From positions 124,001 to 188,000 of the forward strand of contig CAWJYU010000009.1 of the NCBI GenBank assembly GCA_963847235.1: a DNA stretch of 64,000 nt. The letters run 5' to 3'. This document shows, in pieces, positions 42,727 through 52,394 of this stretch. The first letter of the stretch is position 1. Every line of letters begins with the position of its first letter. Under the pieces are notes generated by a model that did not search any database, was not told where the DNA came from, and saw only the letters and a program-made list of their open reading frames with translations. The DNA is from JACDAN01 sp963847235. GTDB taxonomy: Bacteria; Actinomycetota; Thermoleophilia; Gaiellales; Gaiellaceae. Made by a program: the position numbers and the translations under genes.

Positions 42727-42732
42727 GCCGGC

Positions 42733-42738
42733 AGGCTA
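42733..42738 (-). promoter_or_regulatory. -10 box of a leaderless promoter
   Basis: TAGCCT on the minus strand ends 6 nt before GTG 42726. Confidence 0.5.
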
Positions 42739-42775
42739 GCCATCCCCTCGAAGGGGGACGCCGGAGACTCGGAAC

Positions 42776-43018
42776 CTAGGCCGCGGCGGCTTCGGTGTCG
42801 GCGCCGGGCCGACAGTGGCGCGCGATCAGCGCGCGGGAGAGATCCCAGTGGGCAGCGACGAGCTCGCAACGATTCTGCTCGAGGCTCAGGTGGTCCGACT
42901 CCATCGCCCGCAGCGACTGGCGCAGGAGGACGAGGTCGGCGATCCGGCCGATCAGATCCTCGACAGTGGGCTCCGAGTCGGGGCGCGTAGGAACAGAGGG
43001 CAGCAGCGAGGTGCTCAT
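42776..43018 (-). CDS. Small helical protein of unknown function
   Basis: The 80-aa protein starts at ATG 43018 behind GGGGAC: MSTSLLPSVPTRPDSEPTVE followed by DLIGRIADLVLLRQSLRAME, SDHLSLEQNRCELVAAHWDL and SRALIARHCRPGADTEAAAA. Mostly helical with one internal Cys and a second near the end. Divergent from PepA. No family recognised. Confidence 0.55.
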   Translation of the reverse strand: MSTSLLPSVPTRPDSEPTVEDLIGRIADLVLLRQSLRAMESDHLSLEQNRCELVAAHWDLSRALIARHCRPGADTEAAAA

Positions 43019-43106
43019 GTCCCCAGTGTCATCGGCACGAATCAGGAATTGGTTAAGCGGAGGAAAGAGTTTTCGAAGGTGTGACTGAGTTAGCATCGCC
43101 CGTCCC

Positions 43107-44567
43107 ATGGAGGTTTCGGTATCGGGCCCCGACTCCCTTGCCGTCGAGGGCCAGGTTGTTGCGCTTGCGGTTCGCGACGGAACAGCGCCCCCTGGCGACC
43201 TCGGCGAGCGCGTACGGGCGCTCCTCGACGAGGACGGCTTCGAGGCCAAGGCGGGCAGTGCTGTGCTCCTGCACCTGCCCGCAGAGGCCGGTGCGGAGCG
43301 CGTCGCCGTCGGCGGCCTCGGCGCCGAGATCGACACCGACGCCGTTCGAACCGCGGCCGGCGGGATCGCCAGGCTCGTGGAGCCGATCGGCGGGACCCTC
43401 GCCTGGATTCTCGACGACTCTCTGCCGCTGGCGGCGACGGAGCAGGCGCGCGCGGTCGTCGACGGGCTGATCCTGGGTGGGTACGACCCGGGGATTCGGA
43501 AGACCGAGGGGCGAAAGGACGGGGTTCACAACCTTGTCTTCGTCGGTGGAGACGATGCGGTTCAGGCGGAAGCCGAGCGCGCCGTCATCGTCGCGCGCTG
43601 GGCGAATCGTGCGCGCGATCTCGCGAACGAGCCGCCGAACGAACTGACCCCCGCCGGGCTCGCCGAGCACGCGGAGCGGATCGCCGACGAGTCCGACGGG
43701 CGGCTACGGACCGATTCGTTCGGCCGCGAGCGCATGACCGAGCTCGGCATGGGCTCGTTCCTCGCCGTCTCGCAGGGAAGTGCGCAGGAGCCGCGCACGA
43801 TCGTGCTTCGCTACGACCCGCCCGACGCGTCCAGCGACGCCACGCTGGGGCTGGTCGGCAAGGCCGTCACCTTCGACACGGGCGGGATCTCGATCAAGCC
43901 GGCGCTGTACATGGAGGACATGAAGGGCGACATGTCCGGAGGGGCCGCGGTCCTCGCGGGGCTCGGCGCGATCGCGGAGCTCGGGCTGCCGGTTCGCGCG
44001 ATCGGTGTCGTGGGCGCCACCGAGAACATGGTCGGGGGCGGCGCCTACCGGCCGGGGGACATCGTGCGGGCGATGAACGGCACGACGATCGAGATCGTCA
44101 ACACGGACGCGGAAGGGAGACTCGTCCTCGCCGACGTCCTCTGGTACGCACGTCAGCAAGGAGCGACGCACCTCGTCGACTTCGCGACGCTGACCGGCGC
44201 CATGGAAAGGGCTCTCGGCGACCTCTACGCCGGCGTCTTCGGCAACGACGACGAGTGGCGCGACCGGGTCGTCGCCGCCGGCAACCGCAGCGGCGACCTC
44301 GCCTGGGGGCTTCCGATCCATCGCCGGTTCCACCGGTACACCGACTCCGCCTTCGCGGATCTGAAGAACTCGTCTGTGCGCGCCCAGGCGATCCCGGCGT
44401 ACGCCGCGGGCTTCCTCCAGAGGTTCGTCGGCGAGGGCCCGTGGGCGCACATCGACCTGGCCGGGCCGGCCTTTCTGCGCTGGCCGCGGCCGGACTACCT
44501 CCACGTCGTCGGCGGCACCGGGTACGGCGTGCGGCTGATCGCCGAACTGGCACGCTCCTTTCCGTGA
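43107..44567 (+). CDS. pepA: Leucyl aminopeptidase (M17)
   Basis: The 486-aa protein has an N-terminal macro-like domain and a C-terminal peptidase domain with GLVGKAVTFDTGGISIKP (about 248-265), MKGDMSGGAAVLAGL (Lys and Asp ligands) and the signature NTDAEGRL (332-339). FATLTGAMERALGDLYAGVFGN follows. It is a two-zinc cytoplasmic exopeptidase that frees N-terminal amino acids. ATG 43107 follows a short AT-richer promoter region shared with the divergent small gene. The acyl-CoA dehydrogenase start overlaps its stop by 4 bp. It would complement peptide uptake by the Opp system nearby. Confidence 0.9.
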   Translation: MEVSVSGPDSLAVEGQVVALAVRDGTAPPGDLGERVRALLDEDGFEAKAGSAVLLHLPAEAGAERVAVGGLGAEIDTDAVRTAAGGIARLVEPIGGTLAWILDDSLPLAATEQARAVVDGLILGGYDPGIRKTEGRKDGVHNLVFVGGDDAVQAEAERAVIVARWANRARDLANEPPNELTPAGLAEHAERIADESDGRLRTDSFGRERMTELGMGSFLAVSQGSAQEPRTIVLRYDPPDASSDATLGLVGKAVTFDTGGISIKPALYMEDMKGDMSGGAAVLAGLGAIAELGLPVRAIGVVGATENMVGGGAYRPGDIVRAMNGTTIEIVNTDAEGRLVLADVLWYARQQGATHLVDFATLTGAMERALGDLYAGVFGNDDEWRDRVVAAGNRSGDLAWGLPIHRRFHRYTDSAFADLKNSSVRAQAIPAYAAGFLQRFVGEGPWAHIDLAGPAFLRWPRPDYLHVVGGTGYGVRLIAELARSFP

Positions 44568-45698
44568 ACCTCGACCTCACCGACGAGCACGAGCTGCTCC
44601 GGCGAACGGTGCGCGACTTCGCGGTCGAGCGGGTCGCGCCGGTCGCCGAGGAGCTCGACCGGGAGCACCGGTTTCCCTTACGAGCTGGTGAAGGAGATGG
44701 CCGAGCTCGGGTTGATGGGCATGACGATTCCGGAGGCGTACGGCGGCGCCGGGACCGACACGGTCTCCTATGCGATCGCGGTCGAGGAGCTGACCCGAGT
44801 GGACTCGTCCGTCGCGATCACGATGGCCGCGCACCACTCTCTCGGGACGCTGCCGATCTACATGTTCGGAAGCGAGGAGCAGAAGCGCGAGTGGGTGCCG
44901 CAGCTCGCCTCGGGCGAGAAGCTCGCCGCCTTCGGACTGACGGAGCCCGAGGCGGGATCCGACGCCGGCGCCGCGCGCACCCGGGCGGAGCTTCGGGACG
45001 GCGAGTGGGTCGTCAACGGCTCGAAGATGTTCATCACGAACGCTGGGACCGACATCACCGCTTGCGTGACGATCACGGCGATCACGGGCGAGGACGAGAT
45101 TTCGAACATCGTCGTCCCCAACGGGACGGAGGGCTACGAGGTCGCGCCGCCGATGCAGAAGCTCGGCTGGCGCGCGTCCGACACGCGCGAGCTGTCCTTT
45201 CGCGACGTCCGGGTTCCGGAGGGGAACCTGCTCGGGCCGCGCGGGAAGGGCTTCCAGCAGTTCCTCGAGATCCTCGACGGCGGACGGATCTCGGTGGCCG
45301 CGATGGGCCTCGGTCTCGCGCAGGGCGCCTACGATCTCGCGTCGTCGTACGCGAAGGAGCGGAAGCAGTTCGGGAAGCCGATCTCGAGCTTCCAGGCGAT
45401 CCAGTTCCAGCTCGCGGACATGGCCACCGAGATCGAGGCCGGCCGGAACATGGTCTACAAGGCCGCGTGGCTCAAGGATCAAGGCCGCGCATTCGGGCGA
45501 GAGGCGGCGATGGCGAAGCTCTACACCGGCGAGCTGTCAAACCGCGCGGCGAACGCGGCGCTCCAGATCCACGGCGGCTACGGCTTCATGGACGAGTACG
45601 CGATCTCGCGCCTCTACCGCGACCAGAAGATCCTCGAGATCGGCGAGGGCACGAACGAAGTCCAGCGGATGGTCATCGCCAAGCACTTGGGCTTTTAG
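44564..45698 (+). CDS. Acyl-CoA dehydrogenase, one frame break
   Basis: About 377 aa from GTG 44564. N-terminal LTDEHELLRRTVRDFAVERVAPVAEELDREHRFP breaks frame near 44678 and continues ELVKEMAELGLMGMTIPEAYGGAGTD. Family motifs follow: AAFGLTEPEAGSDAGAARTRA (FAD site), KMFITNAG, ERKQFGKPISSFQAIQFQLADM and IHGGYGFMDEYAISRLYRDQKILEIGEGTNEVQRMVIA. The YRD..ILEIGEGTNEV string holds the usual Glu. It may oxidise isovaleryl-CoA in the same pathway as the carboxylase, but other short or branched substrates are possible. Confidence 0.85.
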
Positions 45699-45707
45699 GG
45701 ACAGGGC

Positions 45708-45746
45708 GAGTGCCAGACACTCGTCGTGTCCGTTCAGGACACGACG
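45708..45746. terminator. Convergent terminator with GTGCCAGACAC repeat
   Basis: GAGTGCCAGACACTC (45708-45722, 5-bp stem) is followed by CGTCGTGTCC/GGACACGACG (10-bp perfect stem around GTTCA, 45722-45746). The second overlaps the 3' end of the kelch gene. Located between convergent genes; the first carries the GTGTCTGGCAC repeat core in inverted form. Confidence 0.7.
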
Positions 45747-46639
45747 CGGCGCTCGACGACCGCCGTGTCTCTGAGCTTCGGTGTGCAGCCGCCGACTGCG
45801 TAGAGCGAGCCGTCGACCTCGAACAAGGAGAGTGCATGGCGCGGCTCGAGCGGCGGCGGGCCGTCCCGCCAACGGCCGGTTGAGGCGTCGTAGATCTGGT
45901 ACGTCCGCTCCCAGACGGCGTGAATCTCGTCTCCGACGACCGTCGCGCCGAGGAGCTCCATCGGCTTCGGCAGCGTCGGGCCCGCGCGCCAGCGACCCGT
46001 ACGCGGGTCGAAGATCCACACCTCCCGGAGCTTCTCCGCGCCCCGCCGGCCGCCGATCACCCAGATCTCGCCCCGGAAGACCACGGCGCCGAAAGCGTGC
46101 ACCGGACGCGGGAGCGCGGTCGATCGCCGCCAACGCCCACGGTCGAGCACGTAGACGGAACGCAGCTCCTCGCCCTCGGTGTCGTACCCGCCGAGCACGT
46201 AGACACGTCCGCCCAGCGTCACCGCCGAGTGGTTGTAGAGCACGCGGGGGAGCCGCGGCCCTTCACGCCAACGTTTTGCCGCGACGTCGTACTCGAATAC
46301 CTGGCGCCCGCCTCCTTCCGGCGTCGTTCCGCCGAGAACGAGGAACTCCCCGCCCCGCGTCGCGCCGGCCGCGGCACGTACCCGCTCGGGCAGCCGTGGC
46401 AAGGTCGACCACGCCTGCCGCTGGGGGTCGAAGACCTGGACGACGTCCAGCCGCCGGCCAGTGTTGCCGATCATCCCGCCGGCCACGTAGATCCGCCCGC
46501 CGATCTCCCCGGCAGCCACGTAGCTGCGGCGGTTCGCCATCGACGGCGCGAACTCCCACGCTGCCTGCCGATCGTCGCCGCCTCCTCCACCGCACCCTGC
46601 GAGGAGGACGAGCAAGAGCGCCCAACTACGTCTCGGCAA
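45734..46639 (-). CDS. Kelch-repeat lipoprotein
   Basis: The 301-aa protein begins MPRRSWALLLVLLAGCGGGG, a lipobox with Cys near residue 16. Five to six kelch blades follow, each with GG and a following W: YVAAGEIGGRIYVAGGMIGN, GEFLVLGGTTPEGGG, GRVYVLGGYDTEGE, GEIWVIGGRRGAEK. This beta-propeller would sit outside the membrane. It overlaps the ABC transporter gene upstream by 14 bp, so it may be made with the peptide transporter; function unknown. Confidence 0.85.
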   Translation of the reverse strand: MPRRSWALLLVLLAGCGGGGGDDRQAAWEFAPSMANRRSYVAAGEIGGRIYVAGGMIGNTGRRLDVVQVFDPQRQAWSTLPRLPERVRAAAGATRGGEFLVLGGTTPEGGGRQVFEYDVAAKRWREGPRLPRVLYNHSAVTLGGRVYVLGGYDTEGEELRSVYVLDRGRWRRSTALPRPVHAFGAVVFRGEIWVIGGRRGAEKLREVWIFDPRTGRWRAGPTLPKPMELLGATVVGDEIHAVWERTYQIYDASTGRWRDGPPPLEPRHALSLFEVDGSLYAVGGCTPKLRDTAVVERRVVS

Positions 46640-47489
46640 GGACGTGCTTCAGCTTGCGCCGCTCGACGCGGCGCTCCTGCATCCGCTTCGGATCGGGAAC
46701 CGGCACCGCGGTGAGGAGAGCGCGCGTGTACTCGTGCTTCGGGTGCTCGTAGACCTCGTCGGCCATCCCGGCCTCGACGATCTTTCCGTCCTTCATCACC
46801 GCGATGTGGTCGCTCATCGAGCGGACGACGGCGAGATCGTGGGAGATGAAGAGATAGGTCAAGCCGAAATCCCGCTGGAGATCCTTCAGAAGGTTGAGGA
46901 TCTGCGCCTGGATCGAGACGTCGAGCGCCGAGACCGGCTCGTCGCAGACGATCAAGGACGGGTTCAGGGCAAGTGCCCGTGCCACGCCGACGCGCTGGCG
47001 CTGGCCGCCCGAGAACTCGTGGGGGTAGCGGTTCGAGTAGTCGGGGTTGAAGCCGACGACGTCCAGGAGCTCGCGCACACGCAAGCGCCGGTCCCTCCTC
47101 CCGCCGACACCGTGCACCTCCAGCGGCTCGGAGACGATGTCTCCGACCGTCATCCGCGGATCGAGCGACGAGTACGGATCCTGGAAGACGATCTGCATCT
47201 CGCGGCGCATCTTCCGCATCGCCTCGCGACCGAGCTCCGTCAGCTCTTTGCCCTTGAAGCGGATCGACCCCGCCGTCGGCTTGATCAACTGGAGGACGCA
47301 GTAGCCCGTCGTCGACTTGCCCGAGCCCGACTCGCCGACGAGGCCGAGCGTCGTCCCCTCGGTGATGTCGAAGCTGACGCCGTCGACGGCCTTGACGGAA
47401 TGCGTCACCCGTTCCAGCACGAAGCCAGACTTGACAGGGAACTCCTTCCGGAGATCGCGAACCTGAAGCAAGGCCTCGTTCGTGCTCAC
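46626..47489 (-). CDS. Oligopeptide ABC transporter ATP-binding protein (OppF/DppF type)
   Basis: The 287-aa protein carries TLGLVGESGSGKSTTGYCVLQL (Walker A), HEFSGGQRQRVGVARAL (ABC signature), LIVCDEPVSALDVSIQAQIL (Walker B) and the switch His in LFISHDLAVV. Its C-terminal extension ends VPVPDPKRMQERRVERRKLK, typical of the OppF side. Its start overlaps the OppD-like stop by 4 bp. Confidence 0.9.
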   Translation of the reverse strand: MSTNEALLQVRDLRKEFPVKSGFVLERVTHSVKAVDGVSFDITEGTTLGLVGESGSGKSTTGYCVLQLIKPTAGSIRFKGKELTELGREAMRKMRREMQIVFQDPYSSLDPRMTVGDIVSEPLEVHGVGGRRDRRLRVRELLDVVGFNPDYSNRYPHEFSGGQRQRVGVARALALNPSLIVCDEPVSALDVSIQAQILNLLKDLQRDFGLTYLFISHDLAVVRSMSDHIAVMKDGKIVEAGMADEVYEHPKHEYTRALLTAVPVPDPKRMQERRVERRKLKHVLAET

Positions 47490-48490
47490 GCCGTCACCAC
47501 CGCCTCACGCTGGCTGGCCGGATGCCGGGAGCGCACGAGGTGCCCGGGACGGATCGGCTTCAGGTCCGGAAGCTGTTCGGCACAGCCGTCTCCGAGGCCC
47601 GCGTGCGGACACCGCGGCGCGAAGCGACAGCCCGGCGGCGGCGAGATGAGATCCGGTGGCCGGCCGGGGATCGACCGCAGCCGTCCCTGCCGGATGCCCT
47701 CGCCCTCGAGCTGGGGCAGCGCTTCCAGCAGCGCCTCGGTGTACGGATGCTCGGGGTGGTCGAAGAGCTCCTGGGTCTCCGCCTGCTCCACGATCTGGCC
47801 CGCGTACATCACCGCGACGTCGTCTGCAGTTTCGGCGACGACGCCCATGTCGTGAGTGATGATGATCATCCCCATGTCGTGCTCGCGCCGGAGCTCCTCG
47901 AGGAGGTCGAGGATCTCCGCCTGGACGGTCACGTCGAGCGCGGTCGTCGGCTCGTCGGCGAGCAGGAGCTTCGGGTTGCACGCAAGCGCGATCGCGATCA
48001 TCACGCGCTGACGCATCCCGCCGGAGAAGCGATGCGGGTAGTCGTTGAGCCGCTCCGCCGCCCGCGGGATCTGCACCTCCTCGAGCAACTCGATCGCCCT
48101 CTTTACGGCCTCGTCCTTCGAGTAGCCGTAGTGGCGGTCGAGCACCTCCGTGATCTGCGTCTTGATCCTCAGCGTCGGGTTCAGCGACGTCATCGGATCC
48201 TGGAAGATCATCGCCATCTCCTTGCCGCGCACGTCCTCGAGCTCCCGCTCCGAGAGCTTCGTCAAGTCGCGGCCCTGGAACATCACGGAGCCCTCGACGA
48301 TTCGCGCGGGCGGCTTCGGGATCAGGCCCATCAGCGACAGCGCGGTCACCGACTTCCCGCACCCGGATTCGCCGACGATCCCGAGGGTCTTCCCGGCCTC
48401 GACCGTGAAGCTGATCCCGTCCACCGCCTTCACCACGCCTTCGCGCGTGAAGAAGTGGGTGTGGAGGTTGTCGACCTCGAGCAGCGCCAT
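47486..48490 (-). CDS. Oligopeptide ABC transporter ATP-binding protein (OppD/DppD type)
   Basis: The 334-aa protein starts at ATG 48490: MALLEVDNLHTHFFTREGVVKAVDGI. Walker A is GIVGESGCGKSVTALSLMGLI, signature HRFSGGMRQRVMIAIAL, Walker B LLLADEPTTALDVTVQAEIL and switch IITHDMGVVAETAD. A C-terminal Cys cluster (GCRFAPRCPHAGLGDGCAEQLP) is typical of OppD-type subunits. 163 bp separate it from the permease gene, a stretch that holds nothing recognisable. Confidence 0.9.
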   Translation of the reverse strand: MALLEVDNLHTHFFTREGVVKAVDGISFTVEAGKTLGIVGESGCGKSVTALSLMGLIPKPPARIVEGSVMFQGRDLTKLSERELEDVRGKEMAMIFQDPMTSLNPTLRIKTQITEVLDRHYGYSKDEAVKRAIELLEEVQIPRAAERLNDYPHRFSGGMRQRVMIAIALACNPKLLLADEPTTALDVTVQAEILDLLEELRREHDMGMIIITHDMGVVAETADDVAVMYAGQIVEQAETQELFDHPEHPYTEALLEALPQLEGEGIRQGRLRSIPGRPPDLISPPPGCRFAPRCPHAGLGDGCAEQLPDLKPIRPGHLVRSRHPASQREAVVTA

Positions 48491-48653
48491 CAGTGCTTCT
48501 CCCGGTGATGCCGTCGGATTTCTGGGTCGCGAGCACCAAGCCAGAGCGCGCACTCCGACGAGCGAAGGCTGGGCAGCCTTCGTGAGGAGGAGGGTCGGCT
48601 CTGGCGCCGCGTGATCGCGGGCCAGAAACCGACATGTATCGCCGGGAGGAGCA

Positions 48654-49613
48654 CTAATGCTCCTTCGTCTCGCGTGTGCGCGGGTCGAGCGCGTCGCGCG
48701 CGCCGTCCGCGATGAAGTTCGCGCAGAGGACGAGCATCGCGATGGCGATGCTGGGGATCGCGATGACGTACGGGTGGACGCGGTAGACCTCACGGCCCTC
48801 CTGCGCCATCGAGCCCAGCGAGGCGTCGGGCGGGCTGATCCCGAGCCCGATGAAGGAGAGGAACGCCTCGCCCAGGATCACGCCGGGCAACTCGAGGAAG
48901 ATCGCGATGATCAGCACGCCGAAGGTGTTCGGGAGCAGATGCCGGGTCAGGATCCGGTACCAGCGCGCACCGACGGCCTTCGCGGCGCGAACGTAGTCGT
49001 TCTCCTTCAGCGTGATGATCTGCCCCCGGACGATCCTCGCCGCCGTGAACCAGCTGGCGATCGACAGCGCGATCACCATCGTCCAGATGTTGTTCTCGCC
49101 GATGATCGCCAGGACGATGATCGCGAACGGCAGGTACGGCAGCCCGTACAGCGCATCGAGTAACCGCATCTGGATGTTGTCGAGGACTCCGCCCGCGAAG
49201 CCGGCGATCGAGCCGTAGACCACGCCGATCAGAAGAATCATCAGGGTCGCGCCGACGCCGATCGCGATCGAGATGCGACCGCCGAGCGCGAGCTTCGTCA
49301 GCATGTCCTTGCCGAGCTTGTCCGTTCCCAGCGGATGCTCGAGCGACGGGGTCTCGTAGGCCTCCGAGAAGTTGAGCGGGTCGTTCTTGACGTCGTACGG
49401 GCTCACGACCGGCCAGATCACGCAGAAGGCGACGAACGCCACGAAGATCCCGCCGGCGATGACCGCCCCCTTGTTCTGGACGTAGCGGCGCCACGCGTCT
49501 CGCCAGAGGTTGGCCTGCTGGATCGGTGCGCCGGCGCCGGGAGCGGCCGCGCCCGGGACGACGTCCGGGAGGGCGGTGCCGGAGGCGTAGGCCTCACGGG
49601 GATCGGCGCTCAC
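48654..49613 (-). CDS. Oligopeptide ABC transporter permease (OppC/DppC type)
   Basis: The 319-aa protein has an N-terminal cytoplasmic stretch, a first membrane helix (KGAVIAGGIFVAFVAFCVIWPVV), HPLGTDKLGKDMLTKLALGGRISIAIG, and five further helices. The EAA loop is DYVRAAKAVGARWYRILTRHLLPN. This is the C-type subunit of peptide/nickel transporters. GTG 49613 overlaps the B-type gene by 4 bp. Confidence 0.9.
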   Translation of the reverse strand: MSADPREAYASGTALPDVVPGAAAPGAGAPIQQANLWRDAWRRYVQNKGAVIAGGIFVAFVAFCVIWPVVSPYDVKNDPLNFSEAYETPSLEHPLGTDKLGKDMLTKLALGGRISIAIGVGATLMILLIGVVYGSIAGFAGGVLDNIQMRLLDALYGLPYLPFAIIVLAIIGENNIWTMVIALSIASWFTAARIVRGQIITLKENDYVRAAKAVGARWYRILTRHLLPNTFGVLIIAIFLELPGVILGEAFLSFIGLGISPPDASLGSMAQEGREVYRVHPYVIAIPSIAIAMLVLCANFIADGARDALDPRTRETKEH

Positions 49614-50537
49614 GTTCGCGCGTCCCTGGTCCGCGGGTCGAGGATCCCGTAGAGGATGTCCACGACGAGGTTGGCGAGAATGATGATGACGGACGTGAGG
49701 ACCGTGATGCCCATCACCACCGAGTAGTCGCGCGACGAGATCGACGTGACGAAGTACCGGCCGATGCCCGGGATCGAGAAGATGATCTCGATCACGAAGG
49801 TGCCGGTGATGATGAAGCCGAGCAACGGCGCCATCGCGGTGACTGCCGGGATCAGCGAGTTCCGGAGCACGTGCACCATCACGATCCGGCGGCGCCGAAG
49901 TCCCTTCGCCTTGGCGGTGCGCACGTAGTCCTGCTGGAGCGTCTCCAGCATCGATCCGCGCACGAGCCTGGCGAAGTACGCCATCGGAAGGAGCCCGAGC
50001 GCGAAGGACGGCAGGATCTTGTACTTCCAGCCCTCCCAGCCGTTCGTCGGCAGCAGCCCGGCCTTCAGGGACACGTAGTAGATGAGCAGCGTCGCGACCA
50101 GGAAGCTCGGGCACTGCGTAGCCGACGTTCGAGATGAACATCAGGGTGTAGTCGTAGGCGGTGTTCTGGCGTAACGCCGCGATCACGCCCATCGGGATCC
50201 CGAGCACGATCGCCCAGATGAAGGCGAGCAGCCCGAGCTCGAGCGACTTCGGGAAGTGCTCCTTGATGATGTCGTTCACGGTCCGGTCCCGCGTCACGAG
50301 CGAGGGCCCGAGGTCGAACGTGAAAACGCCCTTCACGTAGAGGGCGTACTGGACGTACCAGGGCTCGTCGAGGTTGAACTTGCGCTCGAGGTTCTGCTGC
50401 ACCGCCGGCGAGACTGCCCTGCTCGTGCGGCGGAACGGGTTGCCCTCGATCTGCCGCATGAGGACGAACGTCAGGAGGATCACCAGCAGGAGGACCGGGA
50501 TCGTCCAGAGCAGGCGGCGGATGATGAATGCGGTCAC
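49610..50537 (-). CDS. Oligopeptide ABC transporter permease (OppB/DppB type), one frame break
   Basis: About 308 aa from GTG 50537: MTAFIIRRLLWTIPVLLLVILLTFVLMRQIEGNPF. The frame changes near 50118 (ISNVGYAVP before, SFLVATLLIYYVSLKAGLLPTNGW after), repaired by removing one base. The EAA loop QQDYVRTAKAKGLRRRRIVMVHVLRNSLIP is intact after the break. It pairs with the C-type permease to form the membrane channel. Confidence 0.85.
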
Positions 50538-50576
50538 GAGTCTCGCCTTACCCGCGAATACTCGCCGGATAAAGCA

Positions 50577-50600
50577 GGCGGGGCGCTTTCGCGCCCCGCC
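50577..50600 (-). terminator. Hairpin between binding-protein and permease genes
   Basis: GGCGGGGCGC and GCGCCCCGCC form a perfect 10-bp stem around TTTC. It may let most transcripts stop after the binding protein, which is usually needed in excess. Confidence 0.65.
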
Positions 50601-50626
50601 CCTCGTGCTGCAGATACCCGGCGTGC

Positions 50627-52268
50627 TTACCCCTTGATCTCGACCTTGGTGAGGTCGACCTGGTCGAGCAGGTTGATGTTGAAGGTCTCCTTGACCGACT
50701 CGCGCTCGAGGTTCGGATACGTGATGTACCACAGCGGGATGAACGGCAGCGCGCCGTTCTGGCCCGTCAGCTTGTCCTCGAGCTGCTTGTAGATGTCGTA
50801 CCGGGCGGTGTTGTCCGGCGTGTTCTTGGCCTCGGCGACGAGGGCGTCGTACTCCTTGTCGCAGAAGCCGGTGTTGTTGTTCCCCGAATCGCACGTCCAG
50901 AGCTCGAGGAAGTTGATGTCGTCGACGAAGTCGCCGACCCAGCCGAGCCGGTAGATGTCGACGGCCTTCGGCGGCGGCGGTCCCAGGAACTCGAGGAACT
51001 GCTGCCACTCGAGGATCTTGATCGACGAGTCGATCCCGATCTGCTTCCACATGCTCTGGAGCGCCTCGGCGACTTCCTTGTTCGGGGCACCCTCGTTCGA
51101 GTAGATCGTGATCTTCTTCTTCGCGTTCTTGGCCTTGGCCATGTACTCCTTGGCCATGTTCGACGTCACCGGCGGCCGGTGTCCACGGCGAGGCTTCGGG
51201 GACGACCTCCGCCTTGCCGGGCATGCCTTCCGGCGTGAAGCTGTCGGCCGGCTTCTCGTTCGCCTGGGTGATGTTGTCGATGATCGACTGGCGGTCGACC
51301 GCGAGCGACATCGCGCGGCGCTGGTTCACGTCGGTGATGTTCTCCTTGACGTTGAAGCCGTAGTAGGAGGTTCCGAGACCCGGGTAGAGCTCGTACTCCG
51401 GCGTCTCCTTCAGGCGTGGCGTCTCGGCAGCCGGCAGCTGCTCGTCGAGCACGTCCACCTCGCCGGCCTCGAACGACTGCACGGCAGTCGTGCCGTCGAC
51501 GATGATCCTGCCCTCGACGCGCTCCAGCTTCACGTTGGCGGCGTCGCGCCAGTCCTGGTCCTTCACGAGGGTGATCGACGCGCTCGGCTGCGCGGCCTCG
51601 ACCTTGAACGGGCCGTTCGTGACGATGTTCTCCGGCCTCGTCCACCGCTCACCGAACTGGTCGATGGTCTTCTGGTGCACCGGCAGGAACACCGAGTGGG
51701 CCGACTGCTGGATGAACCAGGGCTGCGTCGAGGTGAGCGTCACCTCGAGCGTCTGGTCGTCGGTCGCCTTGACCGCGACCTTGTCCCGGAGCGCGGCGCA
51801 GTTCTTCTCGCACTCGTTGTACTCGACGCCGCCCTGGATCCCGTACAGCTGGTACGAGTAGTCGCTCGCCAGCTCGGGCGAGAGCGCGCGCTTCCACGCG
51901 TACTCGTAGTCCTTCGCCGTCACCGGGTCGCCGTTCGACCACTTGGCGCCGGTCTTCAGGTGGTAGACGACCTTCTTGCCGTTGACGTCCCAGCTGTCGG
52001 CCATCGACGGGACGGCATTCAGCTCGTCGTCCAGCTTGACGAGCGGATCGAAGATGTTCAGGACGAGCTTCGCGGACGTCGTGTCCGTCGCGAGGCCGGG
52101 ATCGAGGTTGTACTCGGCTCCGAGCCCCCACTTCAGCGTCTGGTCGGCAGCCGCTGCCCCTCCGCCGCCGTCCTCACCTTCGTCGTCGCCGCCTCCACAG
52201 CCGACGACCAGCAGGACGGCAACGAGCGAGAGCAGGAGCGCCGACAACCAGCGGGTCCGACTCAGCAT
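50627..52268 (-). CDS. Oligopeptide-binding lipoprotein (SBP family 5), one frame break
   Basis: About 547 aa from ATG 52268, which follows AGGAGG. The lipobox is LVVGCGGG with Cys 24. Family 5 segments follow: KWGLGAEYNLDPGLATDTTSAKLVLNIFDPLVKLD, VVYHLKTGAKWSNGDPVTAKDYEYAWKRAL, DVNQRRAMSLAVDRQSIID. The frame changes near 51173 (SPWTPAA before, VTSNMAKEYMAKAK after); removing one base restores it. The C-terminal part shows LWTCDSGNNNTGFCDKEYDALVAEA. It captures peptides at the cell surface for the permease complex encoded next. Confidence 0.85.
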
Positions 52269-52381
52269 GTGCGATTCCTCCTTGCCTAGCTCTTCCGGGC
52301 GATCCTTAATACCCGACTCTGTACCCATTCGGACGCATTACAGCGATTAACTGTTGTTTAAGCTCCGTAAGGACCCCTTGT

Positions 52382-52387
52382 TAGGCT
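52382..52387 (+). promoter_or_regulatory. -10 box of a leaderless promoter
   Basis: TAGGCT ends 7 nt before GTG 52395; the flanking TTGTTAGGCTCCG has no ribosome-binding site. Confidence 0.55.
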
Positions 52388-52394
52388 CCGTTTC

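Noticed and set aside
48654..52328. Single frame of 1,224 codons joining binding protein and two permeases
   Set aside because: The join results from single-base indels at 51173 and 50118 that place three separate genes in one frame. Proper stops, starts and a terminator lie between them.
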